Shown: one piece after another, positions 7,207-16,228 of the stretch | Numbering within the stretch: the stretch's first letter is position 1 | Layout of the letters: each line of letters starts with the position of its first letter | NCBI RefSeq assembly: GCF_000716605.1 | Contig: NZ_JNXE01000005.1 | Span: 248,001-312,000, forward strand | Direction: 5' to 3' | Source of the DNA: Streptomyces sp. NRRL F-525 | Lineage (GTDB): Bacteria > Actinomycetota > Actinomycetes > Streptomycetales > Streptomycetaceae | Length of the DNA stretch: 64,000 nt | Translations under genes and position numbers: made by a program | Notes under the pieces: generated by a model | Database searches by the model: none | The model's input: only the letters and a program-made list of their open reading frames with translations | Told to the model about the DNA's origin: nothing

Positions 7207-8960
7207 CAGTACTTACGCTCCATCGGCTGGTAGCGGGTCTGGACGACCGGCTTGTAGTCGAGACGGATGGACTCGGTGCCGTCGTCGCCGACCTCGCGGT
7301 ACGCCATGGTGTGGCGCATGAAGTTGACGTCGTCGCGGTTCGGGTAGTCCTCGCGGTAGTGACCGCCGCGGGACTCCTTGCGGGCGAGCGCCGAGACCGC
7401 CATGACCTCGGCGAGGTCGAGCAGGTTGCCCAGCTCGATGGCCTCAAGCAGGTCCGTGTTGAACCGGCGGCCCTTGTCCTGGATCGAGACGTTGCGGTAG
7501 CGCTCGCGCAGCTCCGCGATCTTCTCGACCGCCGTCTTGATGGTCTGCTCGGTGCGGAACACCATGACGTTCGCGTCCATGGTCTCCTGCAGCTCGCGGC
7601 GCAGGACCGCCACGCGCTCGGTGCCCGTGGAGTTGCGCAGGTTCTCGACCTGGTCGATGACCTGCTGCGCCGGGTCCTCAGGCAGCTCGACGTAGGACGC
7701 CTTCTGGCTGTACTCCGCCGCCGCGATGCCCGCCCGGCGCCCGAACACGTTGATGTCCAGGAGCGAGTTGGTGCCGAGGCGGTTGGCGCCGTGGACGGAG
7801 ACGCAGGCGACCTCGCCGGCCGCGTACAGGCCCGGGACGACGGTGGTGTTGTCGGTGAGGACCTCACCCTCGACGTTCGTCGGGATGCCACCCATCGCGT
7901 AGTGCGCGGTGGGCTGGATCGGGATCGGGTCCGTGTACGGCTCGATACCGAGGTAGGTGCGCGCGAACTCGGTGATGTCCGGGAGCTTCGCGTCGAGCTG
8001 CTCCGGCGGGAGGTGCGTGAGGTCGAGGTAGACGTGGTCGCCCTCGGGACCGCAGCCGCGGCCCTCACGGATCTCCGTGTAGATGGAGCGGGACACGACG
8101 TCACGGGACGCGAGGTCCTTCATGACCGGCGCGTACTTCTCCATGAAGCGCTCGCCGTCCTTGTTGCGGAGGATGCCGCCCTCACCGCGGGCGCCCTCCG
8201 TCAGCAGGATGCCCATGCGCCAGATGCCGGTCGGGTGGAACTGGAAGAACTCCATGTCCTCCAGCGGCAGCCCGCGCCGGTACACCGCGGCCTGGCCGTC
8301 GCCGGTCAGGGTGTGCGCGTTCGACGTCACCTTGAAGAACTTGCCGCAGCCGCCGGACGCGTAGATCACGGCCTTCGCCTGGAAGACGTGGATCTCGCCG
8401 GTCGCCAGCTCGTACGCGACCACGCCGACCGACGTCTTCACGCCGTCGACGTCGGCGATCAGCTGGTCGAGGACGTAGAACTCGTTGAAGAACTCCACGC
8501 CCTCCTTCACGCAGTTCTGGTACAGCGTCTGGAGGATCATGTGGCCGGTGCGGTCGGCCGCGTAGCAGGACCGGCGGACCGGGGCCTCGCCGTGGTTGCG
8601 GCTGTGACCGCCGAAGCGGCGCTGGTCGATCGTCCCGTCGGGCGTGCGGTTGAACGGCAGGCCCATCTTCTCCAGGTCGAGGACCGAGTCGATGGCCTCC
8701 TTCGCCAGGATCTCGGCGGCGTCCTGGTCGACCAGGTAGTCACCGCCCTTGATCGTGTCGAAGGTGTGCCACTCCCAGTTGTCCTCCTCCACGTTGGCGA
8801 GCGCGGCGGCCATACCGCCCTGCGCGGCGCCCGTGTGGGAGCGGGTGGGGTAGAGCTTCGTCAGGACCGCGGTGCGGCTGCGCTTCGTCGACTCGATCGC
8901 GGCGCGCATACCGGCGCCGCCGGCGCCGACGATGACGGTGTCGTATTTGTGGATCTTCAT
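7206..8960 (-). CDS. sdhA: succinate dehydrogenase flavoprotein subunit
   Basis: The 584-residue subunit oxidises succinate to fumarate. It opens with the FAD dinucleotide-binding motif [15 protein letters not shown], then [12 protein letters not shown], where the His that covalently binds FAD is expected. The later segments [25 protein letters not shown] and [13 protein letters not shown] are all typical of the family. Length and collinearity are normal. A GAGGAA ribosome site precedes the ATG. It lies 30 bp downstream of sdhD and overlaps sdhB. Confidence 0.97.
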   Translation of the reverse strand: MKIHKYDTVIVGAGGAGMRAAIESTKRSRTAVLTKLYPTRSHTGAAQGGMAAALANVEEDNWEWHTFDTIKGGDYLVDQDAAEILAKEAIDSVLDLEKMGLPFNRTPDGTIDQRRFGGHSRNHGEAPVRRSCYAADRTGHMILQTLYQNCVKEGVEFFNEFYVLDQLIADVDGVKTSVGVVAYELATGEIHVFQAKAVIYASGGCGKFFKVTSNAHTLTGDGQAAVYRRGLPLEDMEFFQFHPTGIWRMGILLTEGARGEGGILRNKDGERFMEKYAPVMKDLASRDVVSRSIYTEIREGRGCGPEGDHVYLDLTHLPPEQLDAKLPDITEFARTYLGIEPYTDPIPIQPTAHYAMGGIPTNVEGEVLTDNTTVVPGLYAAGEVACVSVHGANRLGTNSLLDINVFGRRAGIAAAEYSQKASYVELPEDPAQQVIDQVENLRNSTGTERVAVLRRELQETMDANVMVFRTEQTIKTAVEKIAELRERYRNVSIQDKGRRFNTDLLEAIELGNLLDLAEVMAVSALARKESRGGHYREDYPNRDDVNFMRHTMAYREVGDDGTESIRLDYKPVVQTRYQPMERKY

Positions 8961-8990
8961 CAGAATTCCTCAGTCCCTCAGCCCGATGGC

Positions 8991-9470
8991 CTAGCGGATG
9001 TTCGGGTCGAAGGTGAAGATCACCAGCGTGCCCAGCAGGATGGTGAACACCGTGGCGGTGTAGAGCAGGCCCTTGAGCCACAGCCGGGTGTTCGCGCGCT
9101 CCGCGTAGTCGTTGATGACCGTGCGCAGGCCGTTGGCGCCGTGCAGCATCGCCAGCCAGAGCATCAAGAGGTCCCAGACCTGCCAGAACGGCGAGGCCCA
9201 GCGGCCCGCCACGAAGGCGAAGCCGATCTTGGAGACACCGCCGTCCAGCACGAGCTGGATCAGCAGGTGGCCGAGGACCAGGACGACCAGCACGACGCCG
9301 GACAGGCGCATGAAGAGCCAGCCGTACATCTCGAAGTTGCCCCGGGTCGACTTCGGGGACTTCTTGGTGCGCTTGCGGGGGGCCTCGATGAGGGGCGCGG
9401 GGTTGTCTACGGTGTAGACGGACGCGCTCTCGACCGGGCCGATGCCCGACGCGGTTTCAGTCGTGGACAT
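8991..9470 (-). CDS. sdhD: succinate dehydrogenase hydrophobic membrane anchor subunit
   Basis: The 159-residue protein has a soluble N-terminus of about 50 residues and three membrane helices (LSGVVLVVLVLGHLLIQLVL, LLMLWLAMLHGANGLRTVI, LLYTATVFTILLGTLVIF). The HGANGLRTVINDY segment is the quinone/heme-site signature of SdhD. I chose the ATG at 9470, five bases after the sdhC stop; a longer frame starting at 9548 would overlap sdhC. With SdhC it anchors the dehydrogenase and passes electrons to menaquinone. Confidence 0.93.
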   Translation of the reverse strand: MSTTETASGIGPVESASVYTVDNPAPLIEAPRKRTKKSPKSTRGNFEMYGWLFMRLSGVVLVVLVLGHLLIQLVLDGGVSKIGFAFVAGRWASPFWQVWDLLMLWLAMLHGANGLRTVINDYAERANTRLWLKGLLYTATVFTILLGTLVIFTFDPNIR

Positions 9471-9475
9471 CTGCG

Positions 9476-9856
9476 TCAGCTCCCGAACAGAACACGAGCG
9501 GCGTGGCCGAGCACGGGGTAGATCGCCCCGAGCATGAGCACGAGCCACAGGCCTACGACGGACCAGAGCATCTGCTTCTGGTAGCGCGGGCCCTTCGACC
9601 AGAAGTCGACGGCGATGACGCGCAGGCCGTTGAGGGCGTGGAAGAGGATCGCGGCGACGAGGCCGTACTCCAGCAGTGCCACGATCGGCGTCTTGTAGGT
9701 GGCTACGACCTTGTCGTAGTCCTCAGGGGAGACACGCACAAGAGCGGTGTCCAGCACGTGTACGAACAGGAAGAAGAAGATGAGGACGCCGGTGACTCGA
9801 TGAGCCACCCAGGACCACATTCCTTCCCGGCCGCGGTACAGCGTTCCAGCCGGCAC
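9476..9856 (-). CDS. sdhC: succinate dehydrogenase cytochrome b556 subunit
   Basis: The 126-residue membrane subunit has the SdhC signature WSWVAHRVTGVLIFFFLFVH, in which the His is a likely heme ligand, and the second conserved segment LFHALNGLRVIAVDF. It has three membrane helices. It is the first gene of the operon; the promoter should lie in 9857-10040. Confidence 0.94.
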   Translation of the reverse strand: MPAGTLYRGREGMWSWVAHRVTGVLIFFFLFVHVLDTALVRVSPEDYDKVVATYKTPIVALLEYGLVAAILFHALNGLRVIAVDFWSKGPRYQKQMLWSVVGLWLVLMLGAIYPVLGHAARVLFGS

Positions 9857-10059
9857 GGAAGCCCTCCGGGAGCGGGGATGTAGGGCCGCGCCGGCTTCTC
9901 TGTCGGTCGGGCCCGGCCGGGTACGGTCCTCCGGCCCTCAGCATCGTATCCAGCCGTTGACGCCGGTCTTACGGCGGGCCTGCTGGTGTGATCAAACTGG
10001 CACCCAAAGGGGTACGTACGGGCTAGTTTCGAGCGGCTAATGGGAGGGGGGTTCTTGTT

Positions 10060-10137
10060 GATTGCCGGGTGCGGCGCCGTTGTGGCTGGGCGCGCCCCGC
10101 GGCGGAGCCGCAAATGTCACAGCCCCGCGCCCCTAAA
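10060..10137. repeat. widespread Streptomyces intergenic repeat
   Basis: The stretch between the sdh promoter region and the OHCU gene contains a GC-rich block with a small hairpin (GCGGCGGAGCCGC at 10100-10112) followed by a TGTCACAGCCCCGCGCCCC tail. I recognise this as a sequence type found beside many Streptomyces genes; no copy count was possible. The rest of the gap (9857-10059) holds no gene and presumably the sdhC promoter. Confidence 0.5.
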
Positions 10138-10767
10138 AGACAGGGCATCGAGCAGCCGCCCTCTTGCCAGGCGCCGGAGTTCCTCCGCCACCACCACCCG
10201 CTCCTCTTCCGGGTCGTTCGTCAGGCGGGATCGGATGCCTGCCAAGACGTGGTCCAGTACCTCGTCCGGGGCCACCCCATCCACGCAGATGACGAACACG
10301 TGGCCGAATCTCGCCTCGTACGCCGCGTGGGCCGCGTCCAGGGCCATATGTGCGGCCTCGTACGTGTCATCCGGGAGGACCGGGAGCGACTCGCCCGCCA
10401 AAGCCTCCGCCAGGTCACCCGGCGTCAGGTCGTACGACGCCTCGTCGGATGCGGCGAGTAGGGCGTCGAGGTCGGGGTAGGGGCGGTGGTCTGTGAGGCG
10501 GCGGGTCCAGCGGTGGCTGTGGAGGCAGTTCAGCAGGGTGTGCCGGATGTCGTCGGCGGGCGCGGTGTTGAACGCGTCCAGCGATTTCGGGGACCGCGAG
10601 GTGCGGGACTGCTCGGGCAGCGCCGGTATGGCCACTCGGCCGGGAAGGTCGGGGAGCTGGGGGAGGCGGTGCGCAGGCAGGGTGGATCCTCGCGTCACGG
10701 ACGATGCGGCAGGGGATGCGGTGCTGAAGAGTGAGAAGTGCGTCACCACGTTATCGGGAGTGGTCAT
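10117..10767 (-). CDS. 2-oxo-4-hydroxy-4-carboxy-5-ureidoimidazoline (OHCU) decarboxylase
   Basis: The enzyme decarboxylates OHCU to S-allantoin in the oxidation of urate. The 216-residue product has about 60 low-similarity N-terminal residues and then the family core. Recognisable parts are FNTAPADDIRHTLLNCLHSH, the RPYPDLDALLAASDEA segment, an Asp/Glu-rich stretch and the closing FVICVDGVAPDEVLDHV with the helical RLTNDPEEERVVVAEEL. Classical members are about 165-175 residues, so the N-terminal extension is unusual and the true start could be internal. The frame runs upstream through neighbouring genes with no homology, so the ATG at 10767 is the furthest sensible start. No other urate genes are adjacent. 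Confidence 0.8.
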   Translation of the reverse strand: MTTPDNVVTHFSLFSTASPAASSVTRGSTLPAHRLPQLPDLPGRVAIPALPEQSRTSRSPKSLDAFNTAPADDIRHTLLNCLHSHRWTRRLTDHRPYPDLDALLAASDEASYDLTPGDLAEALAGESLPVLPDDTYEAAHMALDAAHAAYEARFGHVFVICVDGVAPDEVLDHVLAGIRSRLTNDPEEERVVVAEELRRLARGRLLDALSFRGAGL

Positions 10768-10863
10768 GAGGTGTCCGACAGATGCCCGAATTTCACCCGG
10801 ACGGGAGAGTTTCGGAACGCGTGGTGGACACCCGCGATCCACCCGGGGCCGTAGGTTGGCGCC

Positions 10864-12543
10864 GTGAGCCAGCACAGGCGCCGTTCGTCGGCGAAGCAGG
10901 TGAAGCAGACCAAGCAGAGGCGCGGGTTGATCGCCGTCGCCGCTGCCACTGCGGTGGTCGCGGGCGGTGTGGGCCTCGGGCTGTGGGCCGCCTCCGGCGA
11001 CGAGGGAGGTTCCGGGGGTACGGCGGTCGGGTCCGCCGACGAGACCTCCGCCGCCTCGCGCGGCGCGGCCTCCCGTTCCGCTTCCCCTTCCCCCACGCCG
11101 AGTCCGACCCGGTCGTATCCGCTGTCGCAGACGCCCCGCACCATCCCCGCCGTGCGTTCCCACACCCCCGCGCGCGGTCCCGGCTGGCGGCCCGCCAAGG
11201 GGAACCGGGTCGTCGTCGAGGACGCCGATCTCATCGACGAGGGGCGGCTGATCGCCGGGGAGCTGGGGCTGACGTACGGCGGCGAGGCGAGTGACGTGCG
11301 GGCCGGGGACGTACGGCTGGCGCTGAACGACGACGAGGGCGCGAACCCGGAGTCGTACGCGATGACCGTGCGCGGCGGGCGGGTCAACATCAGCGGGCCC
11401 TCGGACGCGGGGGTGTTCTACGGGACGCGCACGCTCAAGCAGGAAGTGCACGGCGGCGGTACGGCGCCGGAGGGCGTCGTGCACGACCAACCCGCCAAGC
11501 CGCGGCGGGGGTTCATGCTGGACATCGCGCGCAAGCCGTTCACCGCGGGCTGGATCGAGGACCGGGTACGGGAGTTGGGGGACCTCAAGTTCAATGAACT
11601 GGGGCTGCACTTCTCCGACGACCAGGGTTTCCGGATCCAGTCCACGACCCACCCCGAGGTCGTGTCGAAGGATCACCTCACCAAGGCGCAGGTGAAGCAG
11701 ATCGTCGATCTCGCCGCCAGTCGGCACATCACCGTCGTGCCCGAGATCGACTCGCCGGGGCACTTGGGTGCGGTGCTCGCCGCTCATCCGGATCTGCAGC
11801 TGCGGAACGCGTCGGGGGTCGCCACGCGCGGTGCGATCGACATCTCCAAGGACGCGTCCGCCGCGATCGTCGACGAACTCCTCGACGAGTACGCCGGGTT
11901 GTTCCCCGGTGACCAGTGGAACCTCGGCGGCGACGAGTACCAGGCGCTGACCGTCGCCAACCCCCAGGCGTCTTTCCCTCAGTTGGCGGCCGAGGCCGTG
12001 AAGGCCTACGGCTCCGGCGGGACCGTCGCAGACCTCACCACCGGCTGGCTCAACGACCGCGCCGACACCGTCCGCGACCACGACCGCACGATGCGGGTGT
12101 GGAACGACGGCTTCCTCAAGGGGACTTCGGTCGCGGCGGCCAAGGATCTCCAAGTCGCGTACTGGACGGGCAAGGAGATCGGCGCCCGGCAGCCCGTCGC
12201 GTATCTGAGCGCCGGGCGCAAGGTCCTCAACTACAACGACGAGTACCTCTACTACGTCCTCGGCGAGCCGCAGACCTTCGTCTATCCGACGGGGCGGCGG
12301 ATCTACGAGCAGTGGACCCCGCGCGTGCTGCGCGGCACGACGGCGGTCCCGGCGAAGTACGACTCCCAGATCCTCGGCGGGTCGTTCGCGGTCTGGTGCG
12401 ACCTGGCCAACTCGCAGACGCAGAACCAGGTCGCGGCCGGAATTCGTATGCCACTGCGCGCGACGGTCCAGAAACTCTGGGACCCGGGGACGCCCGGACT
12501 GACCTGGACGCAGTTCAAGTCCCTTGCGGACAAGGTGGGTTGA
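10864..12543 (+). CDS. secreted or membrane-anchored beta-N-acetylhexosaminidase (GH20)
   Basis: The 559-residue protein starts with GTG. After a basic N-terminus it has one hydrophobic segment (about 21-43), then a Ser/Pro/Thr-rich linker to about residue 105, so the enzyme is probably tethered to or released from the outer membrane face. The GH20 domains follow: a small alpha/beta domain and, from about 215, the catalytic barrel with LHFSDDQGFRIQ, EIDSPGH and NLGGDEYQ. In the last, Asp357-Glu358 is the catalytic pair for substrate-assisted hydrolysis. It should release terminal GlcNAc/GalNAc from chitin or peptidoglycan fragments. The gene is divergent from the OHCU gene and monocistronic. 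Confidence 0.9.
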   Translation: MSQHRRRSSAKQVKQTKQRRGLIAVAAATAVVAGGVGLGLWAASGDEGGSGGTAVGSADETSAASRGAASRSASPSPTPSPTRSYPLSQTPRTIPAVRSHTPARGPGWRPAKGNRVVVEDADLIDEGRLIAGELGLTYGGEASDVRAGDVRLALNDDEGANPESYAMTVRGGRVNISGPSDAGVFYGTRTLKQEVHGGGTAPEGVVHDQPAKPRRGFMLDIARKPFTAGWIEDRVRELGDLKFNELGLHFSDDQGFRIQSTTHPEVVSKDHLTKAQVKQIVDLAASRHITVVPEIDSPGHLGAVLAAHPDLQLRNASGVATRGAIDISKDASAAIVDELLDEYAGLFPGDQWNLGGDEYQALTVANPQASFPQLAAEAVKAYGSGGTVADLTTGWLNDRADTVRDHDRTMRVWNDGFLKGTSVAAAKDLQVAYWTGKEIGARQPVAYLSAGRKVLNYNDEYLYYVLGEPQTFVYPTGRRIYEQWTPRVLRGTTAVPAKYDSQILGGSFAVWCDLANSQTQNQVAAGIRMPLRATVQKLWDPGTPGLTWTQFKSLADKVG

Positions 12544-12651
12544 GCGGGGCGCTCGGCGCGGTTGGACGGGCAGGGGGCGGGGAACGTATGTTCCCCTCTC
12601 TTTGTCTCTTCTCTTTGTCTCTTTCCGCTCGCACTCGGGGGTCGCTTCACC

Positions 12652-13347
12652 ATGTCCGTTTCCATGCCCACGCCCAGACCCGCGCCCGGTTCCTATCTGC
12701 GCTCGCCCATCGGGCTCGGCCGGGCCGCCGTCGCACTGCTCGGCCTCGTCATCGCCGTCGACCTGTTCGCCGTCTACGCCGATCTCGTCCTCTACGACGT
12801 GACGGGCGACCTCTTGGACGGCGCGTCCGCCGGTGCGGCCGCCGGGAGGCTGGACGACGCGAACTCGCTCAACACGGTGGCCGGTGGCATCCAGTCGGGC
12901 GCGCTGATCGCGTGCGCCGTCGTGTACCTGTGCTGGTTCGTGCGGGTGCGGGCCAACGCCGGGGTGTTCGCTCCTGACACGCAGAGCATGAAGCCCGGGT
13001 GGGCGATAGGGGGGTGGTTCGTCCCGTTCGTGAACCTCTGGTACCCGCGCCGGATCACCCGTGACATCTGGGACGCCAGCAGCCCGCTGGGCGCCCGCAG
13101 GTCGTATCTGCTGGTCAACGCATGGTGGACGCTGTGGCTCCTGTCGCTCGTCGGCGACCGGGTGGGCTCCGCGCAGTCCACGGACGCCGACACGGTGGAC
13201 GGGACCCACGCCGGTGCCTACGCGTTGATGATCTCCGACGCGCTCGACATCGCGGCCGCGGCGCTGGCGATCACACTGGTGCTGCGGCTGACCCGGATGC
13301 AGCACGCGAAGGCGCTGGCGGGGCCGGGCATTCCCGCCGGGGCCTGA
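12652..13347 (+). CDS. DUF4328 membrane protein
   Basis: The 231-residue protein has four to five membrane helices. Its central motif PGWAIGGWFVPFVNLWYPRR is the hallmark of DUF4328, which is common in Streptomyces and has no known function. I chose the ATG at 12652; an in-frame start at 12562 would add 30 residues with no family likeness. It is preceded by 108 bp without a gene. Confidence 0.82.
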   Translation: MSVSMPTPRPAPGSYLRSPIGLGRAAVALLGLVIAVDLFAVYADLVLYDVTGDLLDGASAGAAAGRLDDANSLNTVAGGIQSGALIACAVVYLCWFVRVRANAGVFAPDTQSMKPGWAIGGWFVPFVNLWYPRRITRDIWDASSPLGARRSYLLVNAWWTLWLLSLVGDRVGSAQSTDADTVDGTHAGAYALMISDALDIAAAALAITLVLRLTRMQHAKALAGPGIPAGA

Positions 13348-13492
13348 GGGATCCCGTTCAGTTGGCCGAAAACCTCTTCTTCCCTTTTCTCTGCCTGCTC
13401 GGGGGTGTCCCGTGTGACACTCCCGGGGTGGGGCGCGCCGCCAGGGGAGATGCGGGCTCCATAGGGGAGGGGCCCCGCCGAGGGAGGTCTGG

Positions 13493-14098
13493 ATGAGTCT
13501 GGTGGAACTGATCGCGCAGGCCGACGAACGCGCGCTGGCTGCCAGTGGACTGGCTTGTTTGGATCGGTGCGTGCCGCTGCTGGGCGGCGACGACGAGGTG
13601 CTGCGCCCGCTGTGGACCAGCCTCGCCGACCCGGCCGCGGGGGAGACGTGGGGCGAGTGCCTGGAGCGGGCCCGCGCCAAATTCCCCGCGCTCTTCGAGG
13701 AACCAGGTGAGGAGCCCGGAGCGGGATCCGGTGAGGAACCCGGTGAGGACCGCGCCGTTCAGCTCGCCCGGCGGATGCTCGCGACCGCACCGGCGGTTCC
13801 GGCCGGCGCCGAGGTGCGGGAGTGGGCCGACGCCTGCTCGGTCGCCGCGCTGCGGATCCACCGGCTCCTGGAGGTCATGGCCCCCGCCGACGGCGCGGAC
13901 GCGATCGACTCCCGCCGAGCGGGCCGTACGGAGGGGATCTCACCCCTCGTGGCCGCCGAGCTGCGCCGCCAGATCGCCGTCCTCGAACTCCTCGCCGGAA
14001 GCGGCGCGGGTGGACTGCGGCAGGTGCTCGCGGTGTCGACGGAGGGGCGCCGGGTGCTGCGCGCGGTGGTCTCGCGGCGGGCGCGCGGGCGGAGTTGA
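13493..14098 (+). CDS. conserved hypothetical protein, Glu/Ala-rich helical
   Basis: The 201-residue soluble protein is preceded by a clear GGGAGG ribosome site. It is predicted to be mostly helical, with an acidic Glu/Pro/Gly-rich repeat at about 69-85 and two helical halves on either side. I do not recognise the family. It has no signal peptide or membrane segment. Its codon use is that of the host genes. The next gene begins 112 bp downstream. Confidence 0.65.
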   Translation: MSLVELIAQADERALAASGLACLDRCVPLLGGDDEVLRPLWTSLADPAAGETWGECLERARAKFPALFEEPGEEPGAGSGEEPGEDRAVQLARRMLATAPAVPAGAEVREWADACSVAALRIHRLLEVMAPADGADAIDSRRAGRTEGISPLVAAELRRQIAVLELLAGSGAGGLRQVLAVSTEGRRVLRAVVSRRARGRS

Positions 14099-14210
14099 GC
14101 GCGCGGTCTGTGACCGTTGTGCGGTGGGGGTGGGTCGGTCCTGCGCCGGTCCGGGGAAATGCCCGGATCGGGGTGCCGGGATCCCCCGTGACTAGGGTTT
14201 TCTCGGTGCG

Positions 14211-14612
14211 ATGACACACGTGATGACAGCGCGCGAGCACAGGCCCTCCGCCGCCGCGCGGCCCGTGCGGTGGGCGGCGGACGCGGTGGCGACGATGCGC
14301 GAGGGGGCCCGGGTGCGGCTCGACTACTCGGCGCAGAGCCTGTGGCGGGTCGACCGGATGATCGAGGAGATACGGCGGGACGGGGCGCCGTACGCCGCCG
14401 TCGAGAGCGAGTTGCGCGGGTTCGGGGCGTACGCCGGTGAGGTGATCGCGCGGCAGACCGGCGGCGAGTGGTGGGCGACCGGGGGTGAGCACTGGCTGCG
14501 TACTCCGGAGGGGCGCTTGTGGGACCCCATCGACGAGGCCCGGCGGTGTTTCGGCGGGCACGGGTCGCTGCGGCTGCTGTGCCGGGACGCGGTGAACGGC
14601 GTTCGCCGGTAA
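14211..14612 (+). CDS. conserved hypothetical protein
   Basis: The 133-residue protein has a basic N-terminus and a central helix (YSAQSLWRVDRMIEEIRRDG). A Trp-rich C-terminal half (GGEWWATGGEHWLRTPEGRL) resembles small globular Streptomyces proteins of unknown function. It could start at the second ATG (14223). No membrane segment or catalytic motif is visible. Confidence 0.6.
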   Translation: MTHVMTAREHRPSAAARPVRWAADAVATMREGARVRLDYSAQSLWRVDRMIEEIRRDGAPYAAVESELRGFGAYAGEVIARQTGGEWWATGGEHWLRTPEGRLWDPIDEARRCFGGHGSLRLLCRDAVNGVRR

Positions 14613-14752
14613 GGGAGTTCGGCGCCTGGCGGCAGGCACCCGGCACGCGGCGGGACGCGTCGGCAAAATCGGCGTAATAAGAGACGCTGGCGTTCCCAAA
14701 GGGTGGGGTGCGGGAGGACGATGAAGGCGTTCGCCGGACCCGGGGAGGATCC

Positions 14753-16228
14753 ATGGCCGAGAACCGTCGTTGGTGGGCGCTGGTCGTCATCGCGCTCGCG
14801 CAGTTGATGGTCGTCCTCGACATGACCATCGTCAACATCGCACTGCCGTCCGCCCAGACCGACCTCGGCATGTCGGACGGGAACCGGCAGTGGGTCATCA
14901 CCGCCTACACCCTCGCGTTCGGCGGGCTGTTGCTGCTCGGTGGCCGGATCGCCGACCTCGCCGGGCGCAAGAACACCTTCATGATCGGGCTGATCGGCTT
15001 CGCCGCCGCGTCCGCGCTCGGCGGGGCCGCCGCCAACCAGGGCATGCTGTTCGGCGCCCGGGCACTGCAAGGAGTCTTCGCCGCCCTGCTGGCCCCCTCC
15101 GCGCTCTCGCTCCTCACGACGACGTTCACCGACCCGAAGGACCGCAGCAAGGCCTTCGGGGTGTTCGGCGCAATTGTCGGCGCGGGAGCGGCAGTTGGGC
15201 TGCTGGCAGGCGGCTTCCTCACTCAATACCTGGACTGGCGCTGGTGTCTGTACGTCAACGTGCCCATCGCGCTGGTCGCGTTCGCCGGTGCGTGGGTCCT
15301 GCTCAGCGACAGCTCCCGGCACCCGGACGCGCACCTCGACATACCCGGCGCGCTCCTCGGCTCCCTCGGCATGCTGACGCTGGTGTACGGCTTCTCCGAG
15401 GCGGAGTCGCGGAGTTGGGGCGACGGGCTGGTCCTGACGCTGCTCGCCGCCGGGGTCGTCCTGCTCGGCGCCTTCGGGTTCTGGCAGACGCGGGCGAAGG
15501 TTCCGCTGCTGCCGATGTCGGTGGTGAAGGACCGTCAGCGGGTCGGGGCGTTCCTGACCATCCTGTTCGTCACCATCGGCATGTTCGGTGTCTTCCTCTT
15601 CCTCACCTACTACATGCAGCGCGTCCTCGGATACTCGCCGGTCAAGACGGGCGTCGCCTATCTTCCCATCACCGTCGGCATGATCACCGGCTCGACGCAG
15701 ATCGCGGCCCGGCTGCTGCACCGGGTCCCGCCGCGCACCCTGATGGTCCCGGGCCTGCTGTGCGCGGCGGGTGCGCTCGCGCTGATCGCGCAGGTCGGGG
15801 TGGAGCCCGCGTACGCCACGTACATCCTGCCCGGCATGCTGATGCTCGGCCTCGGCATGGGTACGGCGATGATGACCTCGGTGTCCCTGGCCACCGGAGG
15901 CGTCGCACCCCGCGACTCCGGCGCGGCCTCCGCGACCTTCAACACGGCCCAGCAGGTGGGTGGTTCGATCGGTACGGCGCTCCTCAACACGATCGCCGCC
16001 ACGGTCACCACCCGTTACGCCACCGCCCACGCGGGCCCCGGTGTGAACAAGCAGCTGCTGGAGGCGAAGGCCGCGGTGCACGGCTTCAACGTCGCCACCT
16101 GGTGGGCGATGGCCTCGATCCTGCTGGCCGCCCTCATCGCCGGCGTCCTGGTGAACGCGGACCGGGTGCCCACGCCGGGCGCGGTGGCCAAGGAGACCCC
16201 TCAACAGCCCGTGGACACCACCCTTTAG
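14753..16228 (+). CDS. MFS drug exporter, DHA2 (EmrB/QacA) family
   Basis: The 491-residue protein has about 14 membrane helices. The DHA2 motifs are visible: motif D1 LMVVLDMTIVNIALPSAQ in helix 1, motif A GGRIADLAGRKNTF between helices 2 and 3, and motif C in helix 5 (GAIVGAGAAVGLLAGGFLTQ). I chose the ATG at 14753, which has GGGGAGG seven bases upstream. It is likely a proton-coupled efflux pump for drugs or secondary metabolites; the substrate is unknown. Its TAG overlaps the TAA of the convergent oxidoreductase gene, leaving no room for a separate terminator. Confidence 0.92.
   Translation: MAENRRWWALVVIALAQLMVVLDMTIVNIALPSAQTDLGMSDGNRQWVITAYTLAFGGLLLLGGRIADLAGRKNTFMIGLIGFAAASALGGAAANQGMLFGARALQGVFAALLAPSALSLLTTTFTDPKDRSKAFGVFGAIVGAGAAVGLLAGGFLTQYLDWRWCLYVNVPIALVAFAGAWVLLSDSSRHPDAHLDIPGALLGSLGMLTLVYGFSEAESRSWGDGLVLTLLAAGVVLLGAFGFWQTRAKVPLLPMSVVKDRQRVGAFLTILFVTIGMFGVFLFLTYYMQRVLGYSPVKTGVAYLPITVGMITGSTQIAARLLHRVPPRTLMVPGLLCAAGALALIAQVGVEPAYATYILPGMLMLGLGMGTAMMTSVSLATGGVAPRDSGAASATFNTAQQVGGSIGTALLNTIAATVTTRYATAHAGPGVNKQLLEAKAAVHGFNVATWWAMASILLAALIAGVLVNADRVPTPGAVAKETPQQPVDTTL

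Noticed and set aside
12227..12977. Frames on both strands over the 3' part of the hexosaminidase gene
   Set aside because: They are shadows of the GH20 and DUF4328 genes without their own start signals.
10117..13680. A very long leftward open frame (over 1,100 codons) spanning the hexosaminidase, DUF4328 and neighbouring genes
   Set aside because: Only its last 216 codons (OHCU decarboxylase) show protein-like sequence; the rest is antisense to well-supported genes and Arg/Pro/Ala-rich, the usual shadow of high-GC coding DNA.
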